A stretch of DNA of 17,732 bases, from assembly GCA_027576995.1 (NCBI GenBank), contig JANBQC010000379.1, positions 9,812 through 27,543 of the forward strand, read 5' to 3'. This document shows, in pieces, positions 1-8,754 of this stretch. Made by a program: the position numbers and the translations under genes. This DNA comes from Dimargaris cristalligena (Eukaryota > Kickxellomycota > Dimargaritomycetes > Dimargaritales > Dimargaritaceae). A model generated the notes under the pieces. The model searched no databases. It was not told where the DNA came from and saw only the letters and a list, made by a program, of their open reading frames with translations. Numbering within the stretch: position 1 is the stretch's first letter; each line of letters starts with the position of its first letter.

Positions 1-65
1 TAGACCGCGGGCGCATAATCATTAAAGGAATCTAATGGCAAGCTATACTTTATGAATATAGGATG

Positions 66-80
66 TATATATATATATAT
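66..80. repeat. TA dinucleotide microsatellite
   Basis: A run of alternating T and A, about 7.5 units. It is likely to vary in length between strains. Confidence 0.8.
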
Positions 81-380
81 GTGTATGAGGGGAATGCCAA
101 CAATGGGCATTAGAATTAAGTCATGAATAATAGCGAGTGTTAACGAACTATAAGCGTACTAGTTGAACGGTTGTTACATGGGACAAAGGGAAGGTGTCCC
201 CCATCAAGCTAACCAATTATTTTGGATGGTCATTAAAAAATAATAATTAAAAACCAACGGCGTGTGTTTACATGCGCATGTTGCAGTATAAGAGTACTAA
301 GATAGGGAATATATAGGCGTAATGTATGTTCGGAAACAAAATGTGAAAAGTAGAAGGTGTAGTAATAATTAAAGAACTGC

Positions 381-402
381 GGGGGAGGGGGAGATGAGGG
401 GG
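381..402 (+). repeat. G-rich tract with three runs of five G
   Basis: Three G5 runs (381-385, 387-391, 398-402) are separated by one and six bases. The plus strand could form a quadruplex only if one run is split or two molecules join. No function is claimed. Confidence 0.4.
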
Positions 403-537
403 TTACACATAAAAACGGTAGTCAAAGCGACAATGACCGCATCATTCAATAGGCTAAATTAGGAAAGGCATAGCAATGCCAATAGTAGAAGGAAGCATCG
501 GAAAGGAAGGGAGAAGCGGCAAAGGCAGTGAGGCAGA

Positions 538-578
538 TGGATGCTCTATCCGAAACTGAGCTCTGTGCAGAGCATCCA
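538..578. repeat. 10-bp inverted repeat (hairpin) downstream of SEC12
   Basis: TGGATGCTCT at 538-547 is the exact reverse complement of AGAGCATCCA at 569-578, with a 21-nt loop. It lies 55 bp beyond the SEC12 stop, so the SEC12 3' UTR would carry it as an RNA hairpin if transcription reaches that far. Confidence 0.55.
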
Positions 579-632
579 CCAAATTAAATCTATGCATTAC
601 CCTCCCTCCACATATCCGAATATCGCCCTGGT

Positions 633-2297
633 CTATAATTCAGCATAACCAGCCATTTCACGGCTATTAATGTGATACAGCACCGTAATCAATATCGCCA
701 GAATAGCGGCCAGGATGGATATGAACATCTTCATCCGACTTTCGGGGAAGGTTTCGGGGATGGGAATGATACAGCAGTTGGTATCAATCGATCCCGTCAC
801 CAGATGCGCACCGTCACTGGTGAAGGCCAACGATGTGATGGCGAACCCGTGCACATCAGCCGACTTGGCCATGGTCTGGAACGAATGGGCATCGAGGACG
901 TAGACGGCGTTTTCGGTAGTAGCCACCGCGAGGTAATTCCCGCTGGGGTGCATGGCCACCGCGATAATGGGGAACCGGCTGACCGACCGGAACGACTCTG
1001 TTTCCCAGGTATTCGTGTTCCATTTCGCGATTAGCGAGCGGTCCCGGTTGAGGGTATTGACAATGGTGTAGAAGAAATGTTCGGTCGGCCCCCGGCCGTA
1101 GAGACAGCTCCGGAACCGGCACTCGGACTTATTTTTGTACACCGGGCACTCAATGTGCTGGACGCCTTTGCCGGTACGGGTGGAGAAGACACTTACATCT
1201 TTGGGGGTGACGATGGCGAACTGGCCGCCCGACTGGCTGAAATCGGCACTCATGATTTCGCCGCTCTCCGATTTGAGGGTGGGGAAGACGGGGTCCAGGG
1301 AAGGGTAGGCCAGTAAATTGATACTACCTTCACTACCCCCCGTGAGGATGTGGTCGCCCTTGGGACTGAAGACGGTGACTTTTTGGTAGTCGTTCATGGT
1401 CCGGCTATCCATGACCGAGCGCGAATGGATGAGCTCCAGCTGGGGAGGGTCCTGGTTCAGGGAATATTCGAGAATACGCGCACTGCGGTTGTCGCCGGCT
1501 TTGACAATGTCGTTGTTGTTATTGGCCCCGCAGGCGATGACGGGCCGGGAGGGGTGGGCGGCGATACTCGTGGGGGCATCTTCCAGCGGTTCGAACGAGT
1601 ATGTGGCCACAGTGGTCACCGATTGGGTGCTGCTGTCAATCCGGTTGATGAGCTGGAAGGGGCGTAAGGGTGGTGGATTGTACATGGAAGCGGAGCAAGG
1701 GGATCCAGGGTTAATCGCAATGGAATGAAAAATAGAGTGGTTTATAGCAATACCATTTTTTAGAAGAGACGGTCGATTAACTGGGCTTATCAAACCGTCA
1801 CGACCCTCTTCTCGGTTCCGGATAGGTGTACGAGAGGGGAGGCGGCCATACTGCTAAGCATACACCGTATATTCGGAGTATTGCGGTTTTAACTCGACCA
1901 TAGTCTTGTCTCCGGCAGTACTTACAATCTTATTGGCAACCCCCGAACGGCTGGGGCCACCTCCGCCGCCCACGACAAAGAGCGTGGGATCAGACCCCAC
2001 CGCAGCGACGCAATTGATGGGGATCCCGACCTCGAACAGGAAAGGAATGGCGTTTTGTCCTTCCTCCGCTAGACCGGGTTCGCTGACTGAGTCCGTACTC
2101 GAAGTGTCGGTGGCCTTTTCCTGCTGGGCAAGCAACTTATTGGCGGGAGTGGGGGACGTCAAGGTCTCGACGGAAGAGCGGCCGGATACCTCGACCGAAC
2201 TGCGAGGGGATGGAGGCAGACTCTGGCTCGGAGAGCCGGTTGCGTTGCTCTTTTTCGAGTCTTTACTGGTGCGTTGGCCCTTACGATTACGAGCCAT
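633..2297 (-). CDS. SEC12: SEC12-type guanine nucleotide exchange factor for Sar1 (two exons)
   Basis: The proposed product is an ER membrane protein that swaps GDP for GTP on Sar1 and so starts COPII coat assembly. Exon 1 is 2297-1926 and exon 2 is 1652-633, joined in phase 0, giving 463 aa. The 273-nt intron has a GTAAGT donor and a CAG acceptor after a pyrimidine-rich stretch without an internal AG. Residues 1-80 are a Ser/Thr/Lys-rich, probably disordered extension. The beta-propeller begins near residue 84. The Gly-rich loop GGGGGPSRSGVANKI (110-124) is the family's signature near the Sar1 and potassium-binding site, followed by CGANNNNDIVKAGDN (165-179). A hydrophobic helix near residues 434-452 anchors the C terminus and leaves only about 11 lumenal residues, with no HDEL. 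Length is close to yeast Sec12 (about 470 aa). The start has a good context (ACAATGG). The family call is firm; the acceptor was chosen by phase and signal. Confidence 0.87.
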
Positions 2298-2672
2298 TGT
2301 GAATGGGTAGATAGATAACTGCGATGGAGTGGAAGGGAATGCGTAGGCGAGTGAATGGGTCGGATGACGTTTCTAAATTTAAAAGAAATAACAATAAGCC
2401 AAACCTGAAAGAGAATGCGGGGGAAGCGCCATATAGTTAGGTCAAGATATTCCTGAGACGCAGGGGCACGGGGTGTCTATAAAACCGAGACTACCGGCTT
2501 GAGACAAGGGCATACGAAAAATCCCCCCAAGAGAGAGACCAACGGTGGTTTGACACGACACGGTAGAGTGGGTCGGGGAATAGAAGAGGAGGGAGGGGTA
2601 CGTTGTGGGGGGGGGCTTCGTAAGGATTATTCGTGTGCAAGATTAGTAATACTGCTCTTGTAGGAGTGTCCC

Positions 2673-2693
2673 ATTATTATTATTATTATTATT
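2673..2693. repeat. ATT trinucleotide microsatellite
   Basis: Seven perfect ATT units in the divergent promoter region. Confidence 0.85.
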
Positions 2694-2710
2694 ACTATAA
2701 TAGTGCTTGT

Positions 2711-2742
2711 CGCCGAGCCGACTGTGTGTGGCTATCTCGGCG
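2711..2742. repeat. GC-rich inverted repeat in the divergent promoter
   Basis: CGCCGAG (2711-2717) pairs with CTCGGCG (2736-2742) around an 18-nt spacer. It could be a paired binding site or chance in a GC-rich patch. Confidence 0.3.
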
Positions 2743-3198
2743 CCGACTTGCGAAACACGGAAAAATACAACGAATAGCAGCCAGAGTCCTGGCACTAGCA
2801 AATATCATGGCACCTTCCAAGTGACAGTCTGCCGATGAACATCTGATAGAGGGGCGTGCGTCACAACCACAAGCTATTAAAACTGCTCGCACAAGTGCTG
2901 CTGTGGACACGACGATTTGCCAAACCTAGGCAGTAGTAGGGGGCTCCTCTTTATTTCCCTCTCTTTTCTACCGTGAAACCTAGGCTAAACCAACTCCGCC
3001 CCCGATAAACTCCTTCTGCTGAACAAGAGCAACAGTAGTAGTGGGTTACTGGCCCCACTATTGTCCCAATACTAGCCCATGAGCCACAAGTGAGAGACAA
3101 AGGGTCAGGAGCAACCAGGCTGGGGCAGGTGGTGTTTATGCCGTAGCCAAACACAATACATCACTTTAACATTCCGAACAGAAGACCCTCTCATCTCT

Positions 3199-3205
3199 TA
3201 TAAAT
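3199..3205 (+). promoter_or_regulatory. TATA-like box of ZW10
   Basis: TATAAAT ends 54 bp before the ZW10 ATG at 3260. That spacing allows a start site about 25-30 bp downstream and a short 5' UTR. The ATG has a strong context (CACCATG). Confidence 0.45.
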
Positions 3206-3259
3206 TTCACTTATTGCATTGCTACCCAGTCGGGCGGAATTCCCTCCCCGTATCCCACC

Positions 3260-6200
3260 ATGACCGCTTCAGTCAAGCCCCCCCTGCCGGCCATCCTGAT
3301 GGACCTATTCTCCCATCTGGACATTGGCTCAACCACCGACCATGAGCTTACACCTGACGACATTACCCGCGCCCTGACCTACATCGACCAGGAGATTGCC
3401 ACCGCCAAGGTAAAGACCCTCTCAGCTTCTTTAATACAGTCGATACCCAGTTGAATAGCCCGCCTAGTAGCCATAGCGGGGCTTCTCACACCTGCGCTAT
3501 TCATTCATTCTAATTATCACCCCGCCTACCCCCAAAACCCGTTTCCCCTATAATAGACCCAAGTCCAATCCTCCCTCATCGATCACTACGATGCCTTTGC
3601 CGCCGAAACGCGCCAGGAAGCCCAGCAGGCCCAGAACCTCAACACCCTTTCAGTCGATGTCGCATCCCTGGCGGAACTCATCGTGAACCCCGATTGGGGT
3701 ATCCGAAGTCGACTCCGAACGGGCCTACGCCTCGAGAAAGAAGCCCGCCAAGCCCACCACTCTCAAGTACAGCGCATGGACGCACTGGGCCGGCTGGCCA
3801 CAATCCGCGAAAAGTGCGAACGTCTCCAGTTCATACTCGACGATGATACTCTCGCCGCGTCCTCCTCGAGCACCCCCATGTCTCCCCGTTCCCCTTCATC
3901 GACACACCACAAATCCGCCGAAGCCGTAGACCTTATTCTAAAGATTCGGGAATTGATGGACCAGGCACCCGAACTAAAAGACACGCACCTGGCGACGGCG
4001 CTCCGGGACGAAATCGAACAGGCCCGGGACCGGGTGGCTGCCGTGCTGGGCCACCAGTTCCGTAGCACGATCTTATTTACCGCGCTTGCGGACCGGATGG
4101 AAGTAAAAGTCCAGTCGGCCCTGGTCCTACCCCCGGGTTCGGTACTCCCGCGCGATAGTTTCCGTCTTTTGGCCCGCCTGGATTTACTCGCTGAGCAAGT
4201 CGAACAATTGGTGGAGCCGATGACGAGGGCGTTTATCAACAAATTGTGTTCGGGCGGTAGCCGGCACCGGTCGTGGACGCTGGAGGTTGACCAGCACCAG
4301 CAGAAATGTACTCTAGTTCCGCTGACCCCCACCAAACCACCCACCTCCACTGAAGGTAAGTCGCAAACTCTTAGATTTGGTAGGGTACTTTATTTTAAAG
4401 ACCTTTACTATCACCTTCTGTCGGACTCACCTTATTAATACGCTATACCCGGGCAAAGCCCCAGTCATTGATAACGGACGCCACATAACTCTCATCTTTT
4501 ATCCATGCTGTATTACTTCTAAATTCACCACTGGTTGGGCCACCTCTAAAATACTTCAACGTACTTCCCTTTGGTACTCTCTCTATTGCCGACTTTTCGC
4601 ATACGGTCTCCAGCCCTTAATCGAGTATTTGACGACCTCATCAGCTTCCTTCGGTTCGTTAAACACGACATCCTATTTATGGGTGAAATTGATCCATTGG
4701 ACTCAGCCTCTCCCATCCGCATGCTGGGCGACTTGACCGCGGATTCTTTAGTTGAACAGTTGCAATCTACGTATCTCATGGCGACCGTCCCTACCCGGCG
4801 CAGCGCCTTTGCCGCCTTTGAGGCAACTGCCAAGCAGATAGACGTATTTGAAAGTCAACTTGCAGCCCTGGGTAAATCAATCCATCCCTTATTGTATATA
4901 TTATAGAGTTTTTACCTGCTCAATTTTAACTGTCTGTCAATATATAGCACAGTTCTTTTTTAAAAAGAAATACCTAAACTTAGTGGAATACATCTTTTCC
5001 GACATGCTACTGACTCATCACCTTCTTTCGCAATCTACAATCCCAATTAATACCGGCTCGCTCATTTTCAGGGTATATTCCTTCAAATGAGAAGCCGTTA
5101 AGTCGGTTTATCGACCACCTTGATACCCATTACCTAGCCAAGGTGCGAGCCCAAACACTCGAGCGAGTAGTCAAGGCGATGAATCAGCAAGATTACACCC
5201 CCGTAGCGGCGCCCACAAGCTCATTCGATGGTAGGTGCAAGTTGCATGTACATCAGTTGCCTTCTGGAAACAATGGTAGGATAGAAGCGTGGTCCTATCC
5301 TATAACTGACATAGTTAGGGCACTAAATATTACCAAACGATCGAATCAGTCTACTATATGCCCGATTTAACCCCTCCCATATGTTTCTTTTAAACCGGAA
5401 TAGTCGATGCGTTCCTGAATGCTCTGGGCCCCGAATGGCGCAAATCCTATCAGGAGGCCTACCCCGAAGGCCGGAAATTGCCGTCGTACGATAATACCGT
5501 GATGATCCAGCCTCTCGGTTTCCCCGCCTGCCAAATCACCAATTTACCCCAACTCCTACTTAATATAACTAGCGATATACTGAATGAGGCTCTGCAGAAT
5601 GACACTTTTTGGTAAGTGAATGTCAGTCCCCCTGGGTTTATTTATACACCATCTCGCATACCCCCCCCCCTGGAACTAGAGAGGCCCATCGTTTATTGGT
5701 TACCAAATTATTGCCTGTAAAATATCGGTATTTACTGCTGCAACTATTACACCAATCGCAGATCTTTTATTAATGCAAACCAACCTATTTGTTATGTTAT
5801 CCTGACTTACACTCACTTGTTATCCGGAAACCCCCAGCGCTGAATCTCTGGTTGCGATTGCCAAGGATATTTTCAACCTCTACCGGGCCTTAACTTTGGG
5901 TGCCCTCGGCACGCGGACCCGCCCTAACCCCCAGAACGAACAAATTCCGGCTGTAGCCATGCTTATTCACAATGACTGTCGATTCTTAGCCCACCACTTA
6001 TCAATGATTGGATTCGCCTACCAACAAATCCGATCGAATCCAACCACTCCTAACAGAGATGCGTATATTGTACCTATATCTCACACGCCTTCATTACCAC
6101 GGTCGCCATCCATGCCCACCACTCGGGACCCCCCTGCATTGCCTACTTCATTTATTGACATGGCCTATCTTCTTACCACTCAGGCCAACAACCTATTCCT

Positions 6201-6822
6201 CGACCACCTCATTGGTCAACAGCGCTCCCTTCTCGAATCCCTGAAAGCACCCGGCGGTTTCCAAGACGCTGCCTTACCGGACCGACACAAGGTCTTGGCG
6301 GCCGCTATCCGAGAGGCCTTGGCCGACTGGTCTCAATTGGCCTCCACATGGTCCCCTATTTTGCCCACGCACTTACTGGCGCTCGCTACAGGCCGGTGTC
6401 TCCTGGACACCCTGCTCAAATACGCAGTCGACGAAGTATTGGATCTCGTGGATATTGGCGTAGAAGACTCCGAACATCTGCACGAGCTTTTGGGTGGGTT
6501 CAACGTGACCATCGAGCACTTTTGTGATCAAGTCCGGAAAGGGGCCGCCACCGCTCCCGCGGCGGTGGGGACCCCGGCCCAGATAAATGACCTAGCCCTT
6601 GATGATGAGGCCATTCTAGCCCGGTACTTGCCCACCTACACGAAATTCCACCAAATCCGGGATATTCTGATGATCAACATGGCGGAGATTATGCAGCGAT
6701 TGGATCAAGGCCAGTTGACGGACTTTACTGCGGTGGAACTAACCAACTTATTGTGCGCTCTTTTTTCAGATTCGCCACGACGGGATGCTAATATTGCGCG
6801 CATCCGTCAACAGCTGCATTAA
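3260..6822 (+). CDS. ZW10: ZW10 family protein, ER vesicle-tether / kinetochore subunit (six exons)
   Basis: ZW10 is a helical subunit of the NRZ/Dsl1 tether that captures COPI vesicles at the ER; in animals it also serves the RZZ kinetochore complex. My exon model is 3260-3409, 3557-4355, 4614-4871, 5072-5230, 5404-5611 and 5838-6822. It totals 2559 nt with phases 0,1,1,1,2 and no internal stop, giving 852 aa (human ZW10 is about 779). Donors are GTAAAG, GTAAGT, GTAAAT, GTAGGT and GTAAGT; acceptors are TAG or CAG. Family marks: the N-terminal helix after residue 51; HNDCRFLAHHL (569-579), matching the conserved His-Asn...Cys...Ala-His segment; and a C-terminal block from the LPTYTKF region through ALFSDSPRRDANIARI, where ZW10 proteins have ALFQxTxxRxxxLxxI. 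Ser-rich (about 145-172) and Pro/Ser-rich (about 590-630) insertions account for the extra length. Whether it acts in NRZ only or also at kinetochores cannot be read from sequence. Confidence 0.9.
5277..5302. repeat. 8-bp-stem hairpin inside ZW10 intron 4
   Basis: TAGGATAG (5277-5284) is the exact reverse complement of CTATCCTA (5295-5302), with a 10-nt loop. It lies in the 173-nt intron 5231-5403 and could fold in the pre-mRNA. Confidence 0.45.
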
Positions 6823-7233
6823 TGCCCTTGGGGCGGTTTAATATTATTCGGGGTGGGTTGGTATAATATCGATCCAAAAAATTTGTATAGTTGTCGATTA
6901 GTTTTAATCCCAAATCTTCTGTTCGAATCATCATTGGAAAGGCAAATTCTGTATCGGTTTCAACTGGGTGTCTGTTGTTCTGCTGTATCCTCGATAATTG
7001 CTTTAAAAGTGGCTAGCCGTAAACCAACATATAGACCTCTTCGTAAACACAACTTGGATGTATGACTGGGGAGCACCTGGTTTTAAACCCCGAAACTTTT
7101 ACATTGTCTATATATCAGTCACAATTATAATGGAATGGGAATTGGGGATATCTATTTGGTAAATCAAAGACTATAACCCCAGTTCTATGCCAACTGCAAG
7201 TATTATAAATTCCCAAAATTAGTAACCAGCAAG

Positions 7234-7239
7234 AATAAA
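7234..7239 (+). terminator. Possible poly(A) signal of ZW10
   Basis: AATAAA lies 411 bp after the ZW10 stop. It is the first exact match I noticed on this strand, but the distance is long, so a non-canonical signal nearer the stop is equally possible. Confidence 0.25.
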
Positions 7240-7887
7240 TGAAAAAAATAACTCAGATAACGGGGCTTGAATAGCAGGGTGATTTATAGGCGAGTGGAAA
7301 CTGGCCTGTTAGTTGGTAGAAACTGCCAGAAAATCACATTATTTCAAGTAAGTGTAAGCTTTTCCAAAATTAAGTAGGTGCCGCGCTGAACACTTTGACC
7401 TAATCAGACTGAGACGGTACGATGTTATAGTACCTTTCCAATAGCAACACCCAGCGCCGTAATGACCTTCTTTCACCCCCCATTTGACACCACCAGGCCT
7501 GAGCCCTTTTCATGCAAATGTTAATCCAAAGACTCCTTCATTCCTTTTAGAGTCTTCTGGATACTGGTAGCCTCTCATGGGTTTCTATAACATTCCCTTT
7601 GGGTGAACCCACAATACCATCTAAGTGAACAAGTATCTTGCCCTGGTTGACGACCAGTTAGTTTCTTAGAATATACTACCTCAAATTTATCTAATTAGCC
7701 CCTATATATCCGGCTTCATTATAGTAAATGTGCACCTCGTGATATTTACTGTATCCCCCATCTTGTTTAGCCTCATGCCTGTTGAGCATAATATAGGTTA
7801 ACGGCACCCTCCATGTCAAGTCTAATAGAGGCCTACCTGTGTGGACTTGTGGAGGATTAAATACTGTAACAATTCATAGTCTCTTCC

Positions 7888-7896
7888 TATAAAAGG
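7888..7896 (+). promoter_or_regulatory. TATA box before the small two-exon candidate gene
   Basis: TATAAAAGG matches the TATA consensus closely. It is followed by a pyrimidine/A-rich leader without an ATG until 8014, which fits an mRNA leader of roughly 90-100 nt. Confidence 0.4.
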
Positions 7897-8013
7897 CATT
7901 TTAAAAAAGGGAATAAATACCTATTATTCATTCATCTCCTGCATCATACCAAAAACAAGTCACACAAGTACAAAACCATTGGCTAACAAAGTAATTTTTT
8001 TGTTCACTTCAAA

Positions 8014-8361
8014 ATGGAGTTGATATATCCTTTTTATGGCATTGTAAGTATTCTTCATATTTTATATCCCGCGTTTTTGGCGACTATGGCGGATTATTAT
8101 TAATATTATTAGTATTAGTATTAGTATTGCATATCAACTGAGCGATTCCACGTGAATGGCCGGATACTCAACGGTCTGGTCTGGATACAATTATTAGCCA
8201 TTCAATTACTGTGTATGCCTCTAAAGCGTACAATTCTATCGACCCGGGAACCATCTGTTGGGCTGCATATACAATGTGAAGGGGAATTAGCGCGGGATAC
8301 TAATCGGGGTGTGAGAATATATAAAAAATACGAAACCAATATAAATAAGTCCCGGCTATGA
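8014..8361 (+). CDS. Possible small two-exon gene, unknown product
   Basis: I do not recognise this protein. Exon 1 (8014-8043) encodes MELIYPFYGI and is followed directly by a GTAAGTATT donor. Exon 2 (8125-8361) follows a TAG acceptor, stays in phase 0 and ends at a TGA, giving 88 aa and an 81-nt intron. Support comes from a good TATA box 118 bp upstream, a good start context (AAAATGG), a consensus donor and a phase-matched acceptor. Exon 2 has a hydrophobic stretch (LNGLVWIQLLAIQLLCMPL) that could be a membrane segment, then a charged tail. Against it: AT-rich codon use, small size, no homologue that I recognise, and an acceptor inside a simple repeat. It may be chance. Confidence 0.3.
8090..8128 (+). 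repeat. TTA/ATTAGT-rich tandem repeat holding tandem splice acceptors
   Basis: A TTA-rich tract runs into three TAG triplets spaced six bases apart (8110-8112, 8116-8118, 8122-8124). Only the last leaves the downstream frame open; the earlier two would include an in-frame TAG. Confidence 0.5.
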
Positions 8362-8754
8362 AACTAGGTGGAATTTCTCTAGAAGATATTTATATAGAGG
8401 GACGACATTATAAGTGTACTGGCCATGGATAATGAACCGGTTTCTAGAAGACATCAAGGTGGGAAAGGTAGCATTTCTGTAAATCCTAAATATAGTAGAA
8501 TTAACGTATAAAACCCAAAGGATTAGTCATTTGAATGGGGTCGGGTATTTTGTTAGTAAGCGATACTCTCTCAACTGGGACATATCGGGAAGTGTATTTC
8601 AGAAAAATTAGTGCCTAAACTAGTGATAATCGGGATTGAGATCCAGTTAAAATATCATTTTTTATTTGATGTCAGTTACTAGTTATTGGAGATCGCTTTT
8701 TCACGATAGTGGTCTAAGAATATAAAAGGGACTGCACAGTAAGTAATTTATATA
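8362..8754. other. Convergent intergenic spacer
   Basis: AT-rich DNA between the small plus-strand candidate and the minus-strand secreted-protein gene. Apart from a minus-strand poly(A) signal (8661-8666) I see nothing in it. Confidence 0.55.
8661..8666 (-). terminator. Poly(A) signal of the secreted-protein gene
   Basis: TTTATT on the plus strand reads AATAAA on the minus strand, 89 bp beyond the stop codon at 8755. The spacing is typical. Confidence 0.45.

Larger units (their letters stand above)
1..632. other. Non-coding flank downstream of SEC12
   Basis: I see no credible gene here. The stretch is AT-rich and holds a TA microsatellite (66-80), a G-rich tract on the plus strand (381-402) and a 10-bp-stem inverted repeat (538-578). 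Because SEC12 is read leftwards and stops at 633, the right part of this stretch should be its 3' UTR and terminator region. I found no exact AATAAA on the minus strand close to the stop. Confidence 0.6.
2298..3259. promoter_or_regulatory. Shared divergent promoter region of SEC12 and ZW10
   Basis: This 962-bp stretch separates the two divergent start codons and has no credible gene of its own. It contains a run of nine G (2607-2615), an ATT microsatellite (2673-2693), a short GC-rich inverted repeat (CGCCGAG 2711-2717 with CTCGGCG 2736-2742), a plus-strand TATAAAA (2478-2484) far from either gene, and a TATA-like box close to ZW10. On the SEC12 side an AT-rich TTTAAATTT stretch lies roughly 80 bp upstream of its ATG. 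Confidence 0.6.
6823..8013. other. Intergenic DNA, no recognised gene
   Basis: AT-rich sequence after ZW10. It holds a possible poly(A) signal (7234-7239), a 7-bp inverted repeat (AAGACTC 7529-7535 with GAGTCTT 7550-7556) and, at its right end, a TATA box for the small candidate gene. Open frames are short, lack any recognised domain and look like chance. Confidence 0.55.

Noticed and set aside
2633..3154. Short open frames of 63-71 codons on both strands in the SEC12-ZW10 promoter region
   Set aside because: They run through a microsatellite or lack any domain; chance frames explain them.
6912..6940. GTTCGAATC resembling a tRNA T-loop on the plus strand
   Set aside because: No pairing arms and no cloverleaf can be drawn around it.
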